Shown here piece by piece: positions 18,840 to 28,730 of a DNA stretch of 32,786 bases; position 1 is the first letter of the stretch; every line of letters begins with the position of its first letter. This DNA comes from Planctomycetota bacterium. GTDB lineage: Bacteria; Planctomycetota; Phycisphaerae; UBA1845. The stretch is from the NCBI GenBank assembly GCA_024278695.1, contig JAJRSR010000280.1:1-32786 (forward strand). Direction: 5' to 3'. The position numbers and the translations under genes were made by a program. The notes beneath the pieces were generated by a model that searched no databases, was not told where the DNA came from, and worked only from the letters and a program-made list of their open reading frames with translations.

Positions 18840-19982
18840 CTACTCGAAGACGAAGTTCGCCCAGGGATTGCTTGACGTAATGATCACGTTTGGCGTCGCA
18901 GAATAGTCGAAAATCTCCCCAACCTTGTTATTCAATGCGATATCGTAGTCCGTATCGTTTCGGGCGGCGCTGTTCTTGATAATGAAGTTATAGAACCCCG
19001 TGCCACCGATTCCGGTGACGTTTTGCTGCACGCTGTTCCCCTCAATACGGGTTCTCCGCCCACTAACGTTGATACCGGTCGCGTTATCATTACAACTGTT
19101 TCCTAGGATGATCGCGTTAAAACCCGCCTGAATCCCATCGCCGCCGTTGGCGCGACAGACGCAATGATGTACACCGCCGCCAATTGAGATGACGATGCCG
19201 TGACCGGCGTTGGTTTCCGCCGTGCAGTTGTTCACGACGCTGCCGTTTCCTGCGTAAATCCCATCAGCCGCTGTAGAGCCAGAGGCTGCGCACCCTTCAA
19301 TGGTGCTGGTAAAGACCGAGTAGATGCCAGTGCCGTTGTTGTTTCTGGCCGTGCATTCCTTGACCGTGCCGGAGCCTAGATAAATACCATGCCCACCGTT
19401 TCCGATGGCGGTACAACCTGTGACGATATTGGCATACCCCAGCCAGAATCCGCGACCCACGTTCCCAGCCGCCGTGCAGTTGCTAACGACACACCCCTCG
19501 CCCGTACCCAGACCCCTGTGGCCTGCCGCTGCATCGGTTCCGTTATTCATTAGGGTCAGATTTTCAAAGCGGGACTTGGAGGTGGAGCCCGCGAAAATGC
19601 CATGCTGCGGCCAGCCGCGTACGGTACCATTTCTGATTGTGATGTTCTCTTGCAGGTTAAAGACCATAATGCCCGTGCCCGTACCTCCCGAGAGCGTAAA
19701 TCCCATGAGGTCAAGTGTGACATCGTTGCTCGAAATGGAGATTCCATTGCCCGCCGTCGTAATGTTCTCCGCGAGGTAGTAGGAACCCGGCGACGAGATG
19801 ATCAGGGGCAGATCAGCCGCGCGGATGGCCGTTCGCGGCTCCACCTCGGCTAGTGTTTTCATCGTCGGAGCCACCGGTCCCGCCGGCGGGTCGAGGCTAC
19901 CGGCGAGCGATAGTGAGTCCAAGCCCAGGATCGCACCAAGGCACGCGATAGCACAGACGGTATTTATTCGTTTAGGCACCAC
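18840..19982 (-). CDS. Secreted right-handed parallel beta-helix repeat protein
   Basis: Signal peptide-like N-terminus; repeated N-C-T-A-x-x-N-x-G-x-G-I rungs (VVSNCTAAGNVGRGF, IVTGCTAIGNGGHGIYLGSGTVKECTARNNNGTGIY...). GTG start near 19979/19982 after GGAGGAGAG. Confidence 0.88.
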   Translation of the reverse strand: MVPKRINTVCAIACLGAILGLDSLSLAGSLDPPAGPVAPTMKTLAEVEPRTAIRAADLPLIISSPGSYYLAENITTAGNGISISSNDVTLDLMGFTLSGGTGTGIMVFNLQENITIRNGTVRGWPQHGIFAGSTSKSRFENLTLMNNGTDAAAGHRGLGTGEGCVVSNCTAAGNVGRGFWLGYANIVTGCTAIGNGGHGIYLGSGTVKECTARNNNGTGIYSVFTSTIEGCAASGSTAADGIYAGNGSVVNNCTAETNAGHGIVISIGGGVHHCVCRANGGDGIQAGFNAIILGNSCNDNATGINVSGRRTRIEGNSVQQNVTGIGGTGFYNFIIKNSAARNDTDYDIALNNKVGEIFDYSATPNVIITSSNPWANFVFE

Positions 19983-20467
19983 TCTCTCCTCCAAGTCAGT
20001 ACAAGGTGTAGAACAAGCTTTCGGAAGTGTTGACGTACTTTGACGATCGTCACCCCTCCCCCACGTTTCGTTGCCCCTTCCTTAGCCCCAACCAAAGCCA
20101 AGAGAAGAAAGGAACAAGAATCTATGCGAGTGTAGCCGGACAACACGCGCTATTCAAGACGTGTGCTTGATGAAACCGTTGCGTTTATAGGGTGTTCTCG
20201 CAAACACGGCCGTGAATCCACATGAAAGACAAAGCCATTCAAAGTGGAATACGAAAAAGTGATTCAGTGCCGCGTCCGAAAACTTCGCAGGCTTCTCGGT
20301 AAGAACTACGGGCAGTCGAACAGTGCCAATACAAGTCGCATGACCACGCTACGTCTCCTCAGACAATCATTTTGAACGTCTACTGTTGGTATCGAGTCAG
20401 AGTCACACCCGGAACACCCACCCACACTTGCAAAGCCGGTTAGCCTAATCCGCTCAACCAGCCGCGG

Positions 20468-20953
20468 TCAAAACGGTCCGAAGATGGCTAGTGCCACATC
20501 TACAGCGCCGACCAACAGCGCGCCGGACACGATGTCTTTTCGGGGTGGTTGAGGCAATCGCTCGCGGGCCCACTCGGGCAGGCTTCCGGCGCGGAGCACG
20601 CCAAGCCCCATCAAGATAGCCATCGCCCCTAAAATCCCCGCGACGATGCGAAAAAACGAAACCGACATGCCGGTCCTCACGATGACGCAGAGGATCAGCA
20701 GAAGCAAACCGCCACACGCCCCTTTTAAGCCAAACGCAGCCCAGTTGTTCGCGTCTTCGACCTCTAGCATACGTCGCTTGATGGCCGCAACGCGATCGTG
20801 CCATTCCTTTCGGACAAACACCTGGCCACATTCCGGACAACGCTCAGACACGGCACCGGTCAGGTCATAACCGCACCCCACACAAAACGGCGGCGCGTCT
20901 TGCGATCGCGGTGGCCCGCTCATCTGCTCAAGCTCGGAAGGGTTTATCGGCAT
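20468..20953 (-). CDS. Small zinc-ribbon membrane protein
   Basis: CVGCGYDLTGAVSERCPECGQVF followed by several hydrophobic segments; ATG at 20953. Confidence 0.75.
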   Translation of the reverse strand: MPINPSELEQMSGPPRSQDAPPFCVGCGYDLTGAVSERCPECGQVFVRKEWHDRVAAIKRRMLEVEDANNWAAFGLKGACGGLLLLILCVIVRTGMSVSFFRIVAGILGAMAILMGLGVLRAGSLPEWARERLPQPPRKDIVSGALLVGAVDVALAIFGPF

Positions 20954-21019
20954 GTGCAACGCTCCCCATGGCACCAAACCGCCCGCAGCACCGGCGCGTC
21001 ACCGCCGACGCGGCGTGGT

Positions 21020-22030
21020 CTACTCGTTCGAAGTTTCCAAGGCGCTGAGACGTTCCGAGATGCCGACCGGACCGACCAAGATCAGCGTGTCGCCGTGGTC
21101 GATAACTGAATCGGGCTCAGGGCTGTACAGCGTATCGCCGGCTACACGTTGAATCGCCACAACACTTCCACCGGTGATGCCCCTCACGTTCGAGCCCCGC
21201 AACGTCTTCCCCGCCAGCGTAGATGCCTCACCCACACGGTACTCGTCCATCTCCAATTCCACGCCCTCGCTTACCGTCTCGACAAAATCAACGACGTTGG
21301 GTCGCGTCAGCAACGCGGCCATCTTGCGCGCGCCGATGATGGGCGGGCAGATCACGCGCGTGGCACCCGCGCGACGAAGCTTGGCCTCCGTGGATGGATA
21401 CTCCGCACGAGCGATGATACGCAGATCCGGCTTGATCGCACTGGCCGTCAAGGTGATGTAGACGTTGTCCGCATCATGTGGTAGCGTCGCCACGAGCGCG
21501 GCCGCCCGCATCAAACCCGCCTGAAGCAACACCTCCTCCGACGTCGCATCACCAACGATGTACGGGATGTTCGCCTCTTTGAGCTGGCGGATCTTGTCGT
21601 CGTGGGGCTCGATCACGACAGATTGGTACCCCTGCTTGCGAAGCTCTCGAACGACCAAAGAGCCCGTTCGACCGTACCCGCACAGGACAATGTGATTCCC
21701 AAGCTGACTGATCTCTCGCATCAGTTTCTTCCTCTCACGCTCTGAACGAAGCTCACCGCTGACGATCAGCGCAATGAGCGACGTGAATGCATAGGATACG
21801 GTCGCAATGCCGAATGTGATGACTCCGATGGTCCAGATTCGCGTCCGAGGCGACAACGGCCAGATTTCACTGTAGCCAACTGTCGAAACCGTAATGACCG
21901 TCATGTACGCCGCTTCGCTGAAGCTGGGGTTGTTCGGGGGTTCTTCCAGCAACATATAGCCAGCCGTGCCAACCAGCAGAACGGCGACAACCGCAAGCGT
22001 GGCGACCAACAATCGCTGTGCCGGTGACAA
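21020..22030 (-). CDS. Two-TM potassium channel with RCK (TrkA-N/TrkA-C) domain
   Basis: Pore motif YMTVITVSTVGYSEIWPLS; RCK NHIVLCGYGRTGSLVVRELRKQGYQSVVIE; C-terminal TrkA-C-like region. Likely TTG start at 22030 after GGAGGAAAGCACA; the track ORF is overextended. Confidence 0.9.
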   Translation of the reverse strand: MSPAQRLLVATLAVVAVLLVGTAGYMLLEEPPNNPSFSEAAYMTVITVSTVGYSEIWPLSPRTRIWTIGVITFGIATVSYAFTSLIALIVSGELRSERERKKLMREISQLGNHIVLCGYGRTGSLVVRELRKQGYQSVVIEPHDDKIRQLKEANIPYIVGDATSEEVLLQAGLMRAAALVATLPHDADNVYITLTASAIKPDLRIIARAEYPSTEAKLRRAGATRVICPPIIGARKMAALLTRPNVVDFVETVSEGVELEMDEYRVGEASTLAGKTLRGSNVRGITGGSVVAIQRVAGDTLYSPEPDSVIDHGDTLILVGPVGISERLSALETSNE

Positions 22031-22264
22031 TGTGCTTTCCTCCGCGGCGCTGCCGCCACCTTCCCTGATGACCGGTTCGAGTGTACCCTGAGCACGGTGA
22101 ACTGCAACGCATCGTGCAGTTTGGGCTAAGACCCGACCGAGGCTGCGCCGATAGACTCGAGAGGGGTTGGCTGCTCCGGATGCTGGACTGGTGTTGGTCG
22201 AAAACGCTGGACGGTGCGGCAGCGTCAGGCAACAACAATAGATTTCACACGGAATGAGAAAGAA

Positions 22265-22477
22265 ATGGGTAAGGATCGAGATCATTCGTCGCAACGGTTT
22301 CACGACCGCGAACAGCGAGCCAAGGACTACCAAAAACAACTCCCCGGCGAGGACGACGCACCACTGCCCCCCCCGGTAGAGCCGATTAAAGCCGACGAAA
22401 ACCCTGACCGCAACGACCCCTGCTCATGCGGCAGCGGCAAGAAGTTCAAGAAGTGTTGCGGCAAGGCTGGCGGTTAG
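22265..22477 (+). CDS. Small SEC-C motif zinc-binding protein
   Basis: [71 protein letters not shown]-terminal SEC-C motif [16 protein letters not shown]. Confidence 0.8.
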   Translation: MGKDRDHSSQRFHDREQRAKDYQKQLPGEDDAPLPPPVEPIKADENPDRNDPCSCGSGKKFKKCCGKAGG

Positions 22478-22500
22478 GCCATCAGACTCCCGTCGGGCCA

Positions 22501-22540
22501 AGGGTGGTCCATAGCTTTAGCCGTGTGGGGACACGAATCG
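22501..22540. repeat. Degenerate single arm of the GTGGCTTTAGCCGTGGGG repeat family
   Basis: AGGGTGGTCCATAGCTTTAGCCGTGTGGGGACACGAATC resembles GGGTGGCCCGTGGCTTTAGCCGTGGGGGATACGAATC at 30955. Confidence 0.6.
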
Positions 22541-22634
22541 GTCCCCATCGACTCACACACCCGCAATCCACACCCCTGGGGATAACTCAGCCTATTCAGA
22601 GGTGCGCCTTCAGACCGGTGATCCACCTCGCATG

Positions 22635-23558
22635 TCAGACTGAAAACGCGGCACCAACAAACAACGCGATAATCAGCAAGTACAAACCGACCAGCAATAC
22701 GATCGGCCAAAGCACGGCTATCGCCGCGAGCCAGCCTGTCGTACCGTGGACCGTCTTCACCCCGTTAATCAGAATCACAATCTGCCACACACCCGCCACC
22801 GACCCACCACAAATAGGGACGCCATACATCACATAGGTGCCGAAGCTGTAGAGCGTCGTCCGAAAGGTTGTGCCCATCGGTTGACACTGTGGCACCGAGA
22901 TGGCCAACGCAGCCTGGATCGCCAACGTCCAAATCCCACCAACCGCAAGCGGCCCGAACAACGGCATCACGAGCGCCATAAACCCATACATGATCGCGAA
23001 AAGCCAAACCGGGAACACAGCCCCCGGTGGCGGTGGCGGTGCCGCTCCACCCGGAAGCGACAACGCATTTTGAACAACCCCCGATGAAAAGGCCCACATC
23101 ATAAGAAACTGCATGAACATCGACGGAACCATGCCGATGTAGGACGATATCATCGCAAACAGCCACGCCTCTCGCGTCGAGCGACCGACGTGCTCACGGT
23201 AGAACGAGGTCGGCCGAAGCGCCGTCTGCTTGAACGTCCGCCACCACGCCGGCCACAATCCGTGCAGCTTGCGGTTATCCCAAACCGACCCGATCCAGCC
23301 CAACGCATCGTCACGCTCCGGCACGACGCGAAGCTCTTGCAGTGACACGTCCGTCCCGCAACCGGCGCAGGCAAACGCACGCGGCACGGGCAAACCGCGA
23401 TCGTCATTGCCAAAGTAGGCCTGATCACAATGCGGGCAGTGAAACGACACGGCACCCGGTTCAAAGCGGTACGCCTCCGTGTCAAAACCCTGCCCACACT
23501 CCGGACAATGGGCGCGAGTCAGATGAAACAAAAGGTAATCGCAATGTCGGCACCGCAT
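22635..23558 (-). CDS. Zinc-ribbon membrane protein, Yip1-like
   Basis: Zinc-ribbon pairs CRHCDYLLFHLTRAHCPECG, FHCPHCDQ and FACAGCG, then multiple TM segments. Confidence 0.8.
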   Translation of the reverse strand: MRCRHCDYLLFHLTRAHCPECGQGFDTEAYRFEPGAVSFHCPHCDQAYFGNDDRGLPVPRAFACAGCGTDVSLQELRVVPERDDALGWIGSVWDNRKLHGLWPAWWRTFKQTALRPTSFYREHVGRSTREAWLFAMISSYIGMVPSMFMQFLMMWAFSSGVVQNALSLPGGAAPPPPPGAVFPVWLFAIMYGFMALVMPLFGPLAVGGIWTLAIQAALAISVPQCQPMGTTFRTTLYSFGTYVMYGVPICGGSVAGVWQIVILINGVKTVHGTTGWLAAIAVLWPIVLLVGLYLLIIALFVGAAFSV

Positions 23559-23680
23559 GACGAGATCGTAACCGAACGACCCAGTCTCGGCGAACCTCAC
23601 GCGCGCGGGTCTACGCCTCAGGCGGCATGGTCCGCGCCAGTTTGCCGGCCCGACCTGGCACCCGGCATCCAGTGCGGACG

Positions 23681-25723
23681 TTACCCGCGTTTGCCGTGTG
23701 GTCTCGGTTTTGGCTTCACTTTCATCGGCTCAACCGCCACACGCGACACGCTCATCGCCGGCACGTCTTTGAGCTCTTGAATCTTGTCGCGCAGCTTGGC
23801 CGCCCGTTCAAACTCCAGCGCCTCGGCCGCCTCCAGCATCTCTTTTTCCAACGCCGCGATGAACTCCGTACGGTCAAGCGTAGCTTCGTCAACGTGGATG
23901 GCCTGCGCAGCCACCTTATGGGCCGTCACGAGCTCCTCCAGGCTTGATCGGATTTCCTTGAAGATCGTCTTCGGTGTGATGCCGTGTTTTGTATTGTGCG
24001 CTTTCTGAATCTCGCGACGTCGATTCGTCTCATCCATCGCCCGCTGCATACTCCCGGTGATCTTGTCGCCGTACAGAATCACCTCGGCGTTTACGTTTCG
24101 CGCGGTTCTCCCTATCGTTTGAACGAGCGACGTTTCACTCCGCAAGAAGCCTTCTTTGTCCGCGTCGAGAATCGCCACGAGTGACACCTCCGGCAAATCA
24201 AGCCCCTCACGCAGCAAGTTGATACCCACGAGTACGTCAAACTTGCCCTCGCGCAGCTCCTTCAAGATCGTCACGCGCTCGAGCGTGTCGATATCGGCAT
24301 GCATATACCGGCAGCGCATGCCCTCCCCTTCCATGTACTTTGACAAATCCTCGGCCAGCCGTTTCGTCAGCGTCGTCACGAGTGATCGCTCACCGGCCGC
24401 CGTCCGTTGCTGAACGCGCTGCATCAGGTCCGGAATCTGCCCGCGCGCGGGTACCACGGTAATCGGCGGATCGACCAACCCCGTCGGACGGATAATCTGC
24501 TCGACGACCTCCCCGCCGGTCTGTTCAAGCTCATACGGGCCGGGTGTGGCCGACACGAAGATCACCTGGTTCCACATCGCCTCAAACTCTTCGAACCGCA
24601 TCGGACGGTTATCCAGGCAGCTCGGCAGACGAAACCCATGCTCGACCAGCGTGAGCTTCCGAGCCCGGTCGCCGTTGTACATCGCGCGAATCTGCGGCAC
24701 GGTTGCATGGGATTCATCGAAGAATATCAGATAATCTTCCGAGAAATAGTCCACCAACGTATAAGGCTTCGCACCCGCCTCCGTGCCGTTGAGGTGGCGC
24801 GAATAGTTTTCGATCCCCGAGCAGTAGCCCACCTCGCGCAGCATCTCGACGTCGTATTTCGTGCGGGCCATGAGCCGCTGCGCCTCCAACAGCTTACCCA
24901 GCCGCCGAAACTTCTTGACTTGCAGGTCCAACTCTTCCAGGATCGATGCGGTCGCCGCGGCCACGCGCTCCTCCGGCATCACATAATGAACGGCTGGAAA
25001 GATGAAAATCTTGTCGTGCCGCCCTGTCGACTCGCCCGTGATGGGGTTGATGGTTTCCAGCTTTTCGATTTCATCGCCGAACATCTCAATGCGGTACGCA
25101 AACTGCTCATCAGCCGGGAACAGCTCGACGATGTCACCCCGAACACGAAACCCGCCACGTTTGAAGTCCATGTCGTTGCGCGAGTATTGCAGGTCCACAA
25201 ATCGTTTGAGCAGCTCATCGCGATCCGTTTCGTGCCCGACCTCCAGCACGATCACGCTGGCCTTGTAGTCGTCAGGGCTGCCCAAACCAAAGATGCACGA
25301 TACGCTCGATACGATCACAGCGTCGTTTCGCGAAACCAGCGTGCTCGTCGTGCTCAGGCGCAGCCGATCGAGATCATCATTGCGCGACGCATCTTTTTCG
25401 ATATAGATATCCCGCTGCGGGATGTACGCCTCCGGCTGGTAGTAGTCGTAGTAGCTGACAAAATACTCGACGGCGTTTTTTGGAAACAGCCCGCGAAACT
25501 CCTCATAAAGCTGAGCCGCAAGCGTCTTGTTGTGCGAGATGACCAGGGTCGGTCTGTTCAGCGCAGCGATGACGTTGGCCGCCGTGAACGTCTTGCCGGA
25601 ACCGGTCACACCGAGCAGACACTGATACTTCGACCCCGCACGCAAGGAGGCCGTAAGCTTTTCGATCGCGGCAGGCTGATCGCCCTGCGGCGTGAACGGA
25701 CTGACGAGTTCAAACTGACCCAA
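23681..25723 (-). CDS. uvrB: Excinuclease ABC subunit B
   Basis: [114 protein letters not shown]-terminal UvrC-binding region [15 protein letters not shown]. Likely TTG start at 25723. Confidence 0.97.
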   Translation of the reverse strand: MGQFELVSPFTPQGDQPAAIEKLTASLRAGSKYQCLLGVTGSGKTFTAANVIAALNRPTLVISHNKTLAAQLYEEFRGLFPKNAVEYFVSYYDYYQPEAYIPQRDIYIEKDASRNDDLDRLRLSTTSTLVSRNDAVIVSSVSCIFGLGSPDDYKASVIVLEVGHETDRDELLKRFVDLQYSRNDMDFKRGGFRVRGDIVELFPADEQFAYRIEMFGDEIEKLETINPITGESTGRHDKIFIFPAVHYVMPEERVAAATASILEELDLQVKKFRRLGKLLEAQRLMARTKYDVEMLREVGYCSGIENYSRHLNGTEAGAKPYTLVDYFSEDYLIFFDESHATVPQIRAMYNGDRARKLTLVEHGFRLPSCLDNRPMRFEEFEAMWNQVIFVSATPGPYELEQTGGEVVEQIIRPTGLVDPPITVVPARGQIPDLMQRVQQRTAAGERSLVTTLTKRLAEDLSKYMEGEGMRCRYMHADIDTLERVTILKELREGKFDVLVGINLLREGLDLPEVSLVAILDADKEGFLRSETSLVQTIGRTARNVNAEVILYGDKITGSMQRAMDETNRRREIQKAHNTKHGITPKTIFKEIRSSLEELVTAHKVAAQAIHVDEATLDRTEFIAALEKEMLEAAEALEFERAAKLRDKIQELKDVPAMSVSRVAVEPMKVKPKPRPHGKRG

Positions 25724-25914
25724 CGCGATAACTCCAAAACCTCGGACACCAGACCGCCCACGCTCGCCTCGAATGCTCCCGACGCAGAACCAGCGCCCGG
25801 TACCCAGCATCAAGTTCCCAGCCCCCCCGGCATCCATCGCCCGGAGACCAGCAACCGGCATCCCCCGTCTTGACGGCCGACCGGTGTCGATTGTACCCTA
25901 TCCGACGATCGCTA

Positions 25915-25987
25915 GCCCCCATCGTCTAGTGGCCCAGGATATCAGGTTCTCATCCTGAAGACAGGGGTTCGAGTCCCCTTGGGGGTG
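25915..25987 (+). tRNA. tRNA-Glu (anticodon CTC)
   Basis: GCCCCCA...TGGGGGT acceptor; D-arm region TCGTCTAGTGGCCCAGGA; anticodon arm TCAGG-TTCTCAT-CCTGA; T-arm AGGGG-TTCGAGT-CCCCT. No encoded CCA. Confidence 0.93.
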
Positions 25988-25991
25988 TTTA

Positions 25992-26032
25992 TAGAAACGT
26001 CGGCGTCAGACAATGACGACCGGCGTTTTCTA
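25992..26032 (+). terminator. Possible stem-loop terminator downstream of tRNA-Glu
   Basis: GAAACGTCGGCGTCA gacaa TGACGACCGGCGTTTTC is an imperfect inverted repeat followed by a short T-rich stretch. Confidence 0.4.
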
Positions 26033-26695
26033 TTGTCAGGACATGAACTTACGTCGTTTGTCGCGTTCGGTTTGGCCGGGCTGCCATCTTTCCGTCGATT
26101 ACCATCCAACGCCCCTTTCTGCGGTGAAAAATCACCCGTAAAACACACGGGTGTACATGCTTTCGGCGGCTGGATGTCGTTCGTCCCGGTTGCCCTTAGA
26201 ACGTCCGATTGGCGGACCTCGGCGTTGTGTTCGGACCATATGGAGCCATGAGTCAGGAACAAGTCCGGACAACACCGTGAGGCTCACGGACCCCACTGCA
26301 CCATACTTGACCAAAGACCTGGACAACAACGTAGACCAAGCCGACCTCCAAACATCCAACGCTCTGGCGAATCCGTAACGATGGCCACGGAGCTGCCTCT
26401 GCCACGACACGCCGTCGTGCTGACGCTGAACCAACCTGCCACTTTACCGGCCAAGCAACTCGCGATTGTGCTTCGCGTTACGGATTACACCTCCCGCACG
26501 TGTCCATGCAGAATCTGTTGATGCAGAACCCCCCGTGCCCCAGTCGATGGGCACGAGTCTACCCGCCCCTGAAGCGTCACCTCGCTCCGGGATGACGTTT
26601 CCAAAAAAAAGAAAACGCAATCGGCACAAAATCCGGAAATTATTTGGGAAAATTAGCAGATGGACGAAAAACGGCCCTGATGGGCGTTAGAGCCA

Positions 26696-27331
26696 CTATG
26701 CGACGCCGCTGTGCATTGCCGGGCCAACGGGCTGGGCGGTGATGATCTCGACCTCTTGATCGAGGATTTCATCCCAGCGCTCATCCACGCCGGTGGCCTG
26801 GGGTAGTGAGTAGGCCAAATCGATAAACTGCTTGTAGTGCCCGGCTTCGGAGGCGTACAACCCGCCGTAAAGCTTCGCGAGCACCGGGTCGTCGCAGCGA
26901 TCTGCCAACACCGCGAACCGTTCGCACGAGCGGGCCTCGATCAGCGCGCTGACCATCAGCCGATCCATCAACTCGGCCGGTCCATGCCCCAGTCGAACCA
27001 AACCGCGAAGGTCGGCCGCGTACTGGCACCGGTGCTGTTTTTTGAGCCGCCCGCCGCGACGCGCGAGCAGCCGAGTCACCACGGCCAAGTGCTCCACCTC
27101 ATCGCGGGCGATGGCAGTCATGGCCGTGACCCAATTCACTGGCGGGTTCGGCTCGGGCCAGCGGTTGAGCAGTTCCAGCGCGTTGGCGGCCGCCTTCTTC
27201 TCCAGCCACGCATGATCGTTGAGCAGCACTAGCGGTTCTGCGAGAACCTGCCTCGCCCAGCGGATCGGTGTCCACCAGCGCAGCGGCAGCGTCTTTTTCA
27301 CGCCAGTCCTGTTGGGAGTCGCCTTGGCCAT
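26696..27331 (-). CDS. miaE: tRNA-(ms2io6A)-hydroxylase (MiaE-like)
   Basis: LLNDHAWLEKKAAANALELLNRWP...AIARDEVEHLAVVTRLLARRG...LIEARSCERFAVLA...LYASEAGHYKQFIDLA: di-iron ligands ExxH repeated and the MiaE-typical EARSCERF. Confidence 0.9.
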   Translation of the reverse strand: MAKATPNRTGVKKTLPLRWWTPIRWARQVLAEPLVLLNDHAWLEKKAAANALELLNRWPEPNPPVNWVTAMTAIARDEVEHLAVVTRLLARRGGRLKKQHRCQYAADLRGLVRLGHGPAELMDRLMVSALIEARSCERFAVLADRCDDPVLAKLYGGLYASEAGHYKQFIDLAYSLPQATGVDERWDEILDQEVEIITAQPVGPAMHSGVA

Positions 27332-27784
27332 CGCGGTAGGATTGTGGTTCGACGGCACGGGCAGTGCAAGCCCGGTCGAATGCAGATGGCAAGATGAAGC
27401 GGGACGTCCCGGACACGGGGAAACCGAGATTTTGGACCTGTTTGGCGTGGTGGGGCTGGGATTTTTCGCCTTATGCTCGGATCAGGCCAACCACCAAGAC
27501 GGTCCTGGTTGCCGAGACCTTGGCGTCCGATTACGATGCGCCCGTGCGGGTGTTCGTTGGTGTTACGTCTGGAGACGACGTTTGGCGTTCGCACGGGTAG
27601 ATTGCCACCGCCCGGAAGGCTATAGTTATGGGGCGCTCGTAGCTCGCGGGTTGTACCTGCGGAGCGCTTCGGTGGTGTTTACCGATAAACCGGTACAGCC
27701 GCTTGGGACGCGTTCTATCGCGGCCGAAAGGTATGGGGCAGTGGGCTACCACCGATTGCCCCGGAACGACAAGGATAGCACAAC

Positions 27785-28594
27785 ATGACGACAAAACTGT
27801 TTTCGTTGGCCGGTACGATCGTGCTTTGTTCAACGATAGCTGCGCCGGCTCAGACCGCGCTCACCGACAGCGTCCTGAACAAGCGCGTGCGCGATGGTGC
27901 CGCGGCGCTGCTGGCTCAACGCGTCGAGTCTGTCGATTGGGTCGAGACCACCTTCGAAGAGGTCATCGACTGGTTACGTGACCTTAGCGACGACAAGGTC
28001 AACATCATTCCGCGATGGACAGCCCTCGATGTGGACGGCGTTGGACGCGAGTCGTTGGTCACCCTCAAGCTGACGGATGCCTACGTTTACGAAATTCTGA
28101 ACGAAGTGCTGATCCAGCTTTCCGATGACGACACACTAGGCTATCACGCGTTGCGAAACAACCTCAAGATTTCCAGCAAGCAAGATTTCAACAAACGGCA
28201 GTACATGCGAATCTACGACGCCACTGATATCCTCAACCGTCCCCGCAACTTCGGCCAAGAGTCTCCCCAGATCGACCTACAACGCTCGCAAGTAGCCGGC
28301 GGCGGTGGTGGTCAATCGGTTTTCTCCGGCGGTAGTGGCGGTGGCGGCGGTGGCGGCTTGCGGGGCGGCAGGCAGTCGGAGCAGGAACTCGAAGACAAAC
28401 TCGAAGAAATACGGGTGATCATTCAGACCGCCATCGCCCCTTCCACATGGGCCATAACAAGCGGCCGCCGTAACGTTTCAGCGGCTCCGGCCGCAGGCCT
28501 AGGAACGATATCGATCTACAACAACTCATTGGTCATCTACGCCACCGCGGAGGTCCATGAGATGATCGCAGGGTATTTCGCTTTCGGCGGCTAG
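27785..28594 (+). CDS. Secreted hypothetical protein with STN/secretin N-domain-like region and Gly-rich linker
   Basis: Signal peptide MTTKLFSLAGTIVLCSTIAAPAQT; TTFEEVIDWLRDLSDDKVNIIPRW...VTLKLTDAYVYEILNEVLIQL resembles an STN-type fold; Gly/Ser linker GGGGGQSVFSGGSGGGGGGGLRGG; C-terminal GTISIYNNSLVIYATAEVHEMI. Confidence 0.82.
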   Translation: MTTKLFSLAGTIVLCSTIAAPAQTALTDSVLNKRVRDGAAALLAQRVESVDWVETTFEEVIDWLRDLSDDKVNIIPRWTALDVDGVGRESLVTLKLTDAYVYEILNEVLIQLSDDDTLGYHALRNNLKISSKQDFNKRQYMRIYDATDILNRPRNFGQESPQIDLQRSQVAGGGGGQSVFSGGSGGGGGGGLRGGRQSEQELEDKLEEIRVIIQTAIAPSTWAITSGRRNVSAAPAAGLGTISIYNNSLVIYATAEVHEMIAGYFAFGG

Positions 28595-28730
28595 TATTCT
28601 GTTCGCGCGCATGCTGCCGGAGGTTCGCTCTCACGGGCGCAACAAACGAATCAGGGTCGAGTGGGTTTTTCGCCGATGCTTAACAGGCGGCGAATCTTCT
28701 ACTCGGCCCTGTTTTTGTTGATGAACGCTT

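Noticed and set aside
20040-20460. Possible RNA gene or CDS in the 420-bp gap
   Set aside because: No tRNA fold, convincing ORF or strong hairpin found by eye.
24407-25873. 488-aa plus-strand ORF
   Set aside because: Antisense shadow of uvrB; Arg/His/Leu-rich composition typical of the complementary strand of a GC-rich gene.
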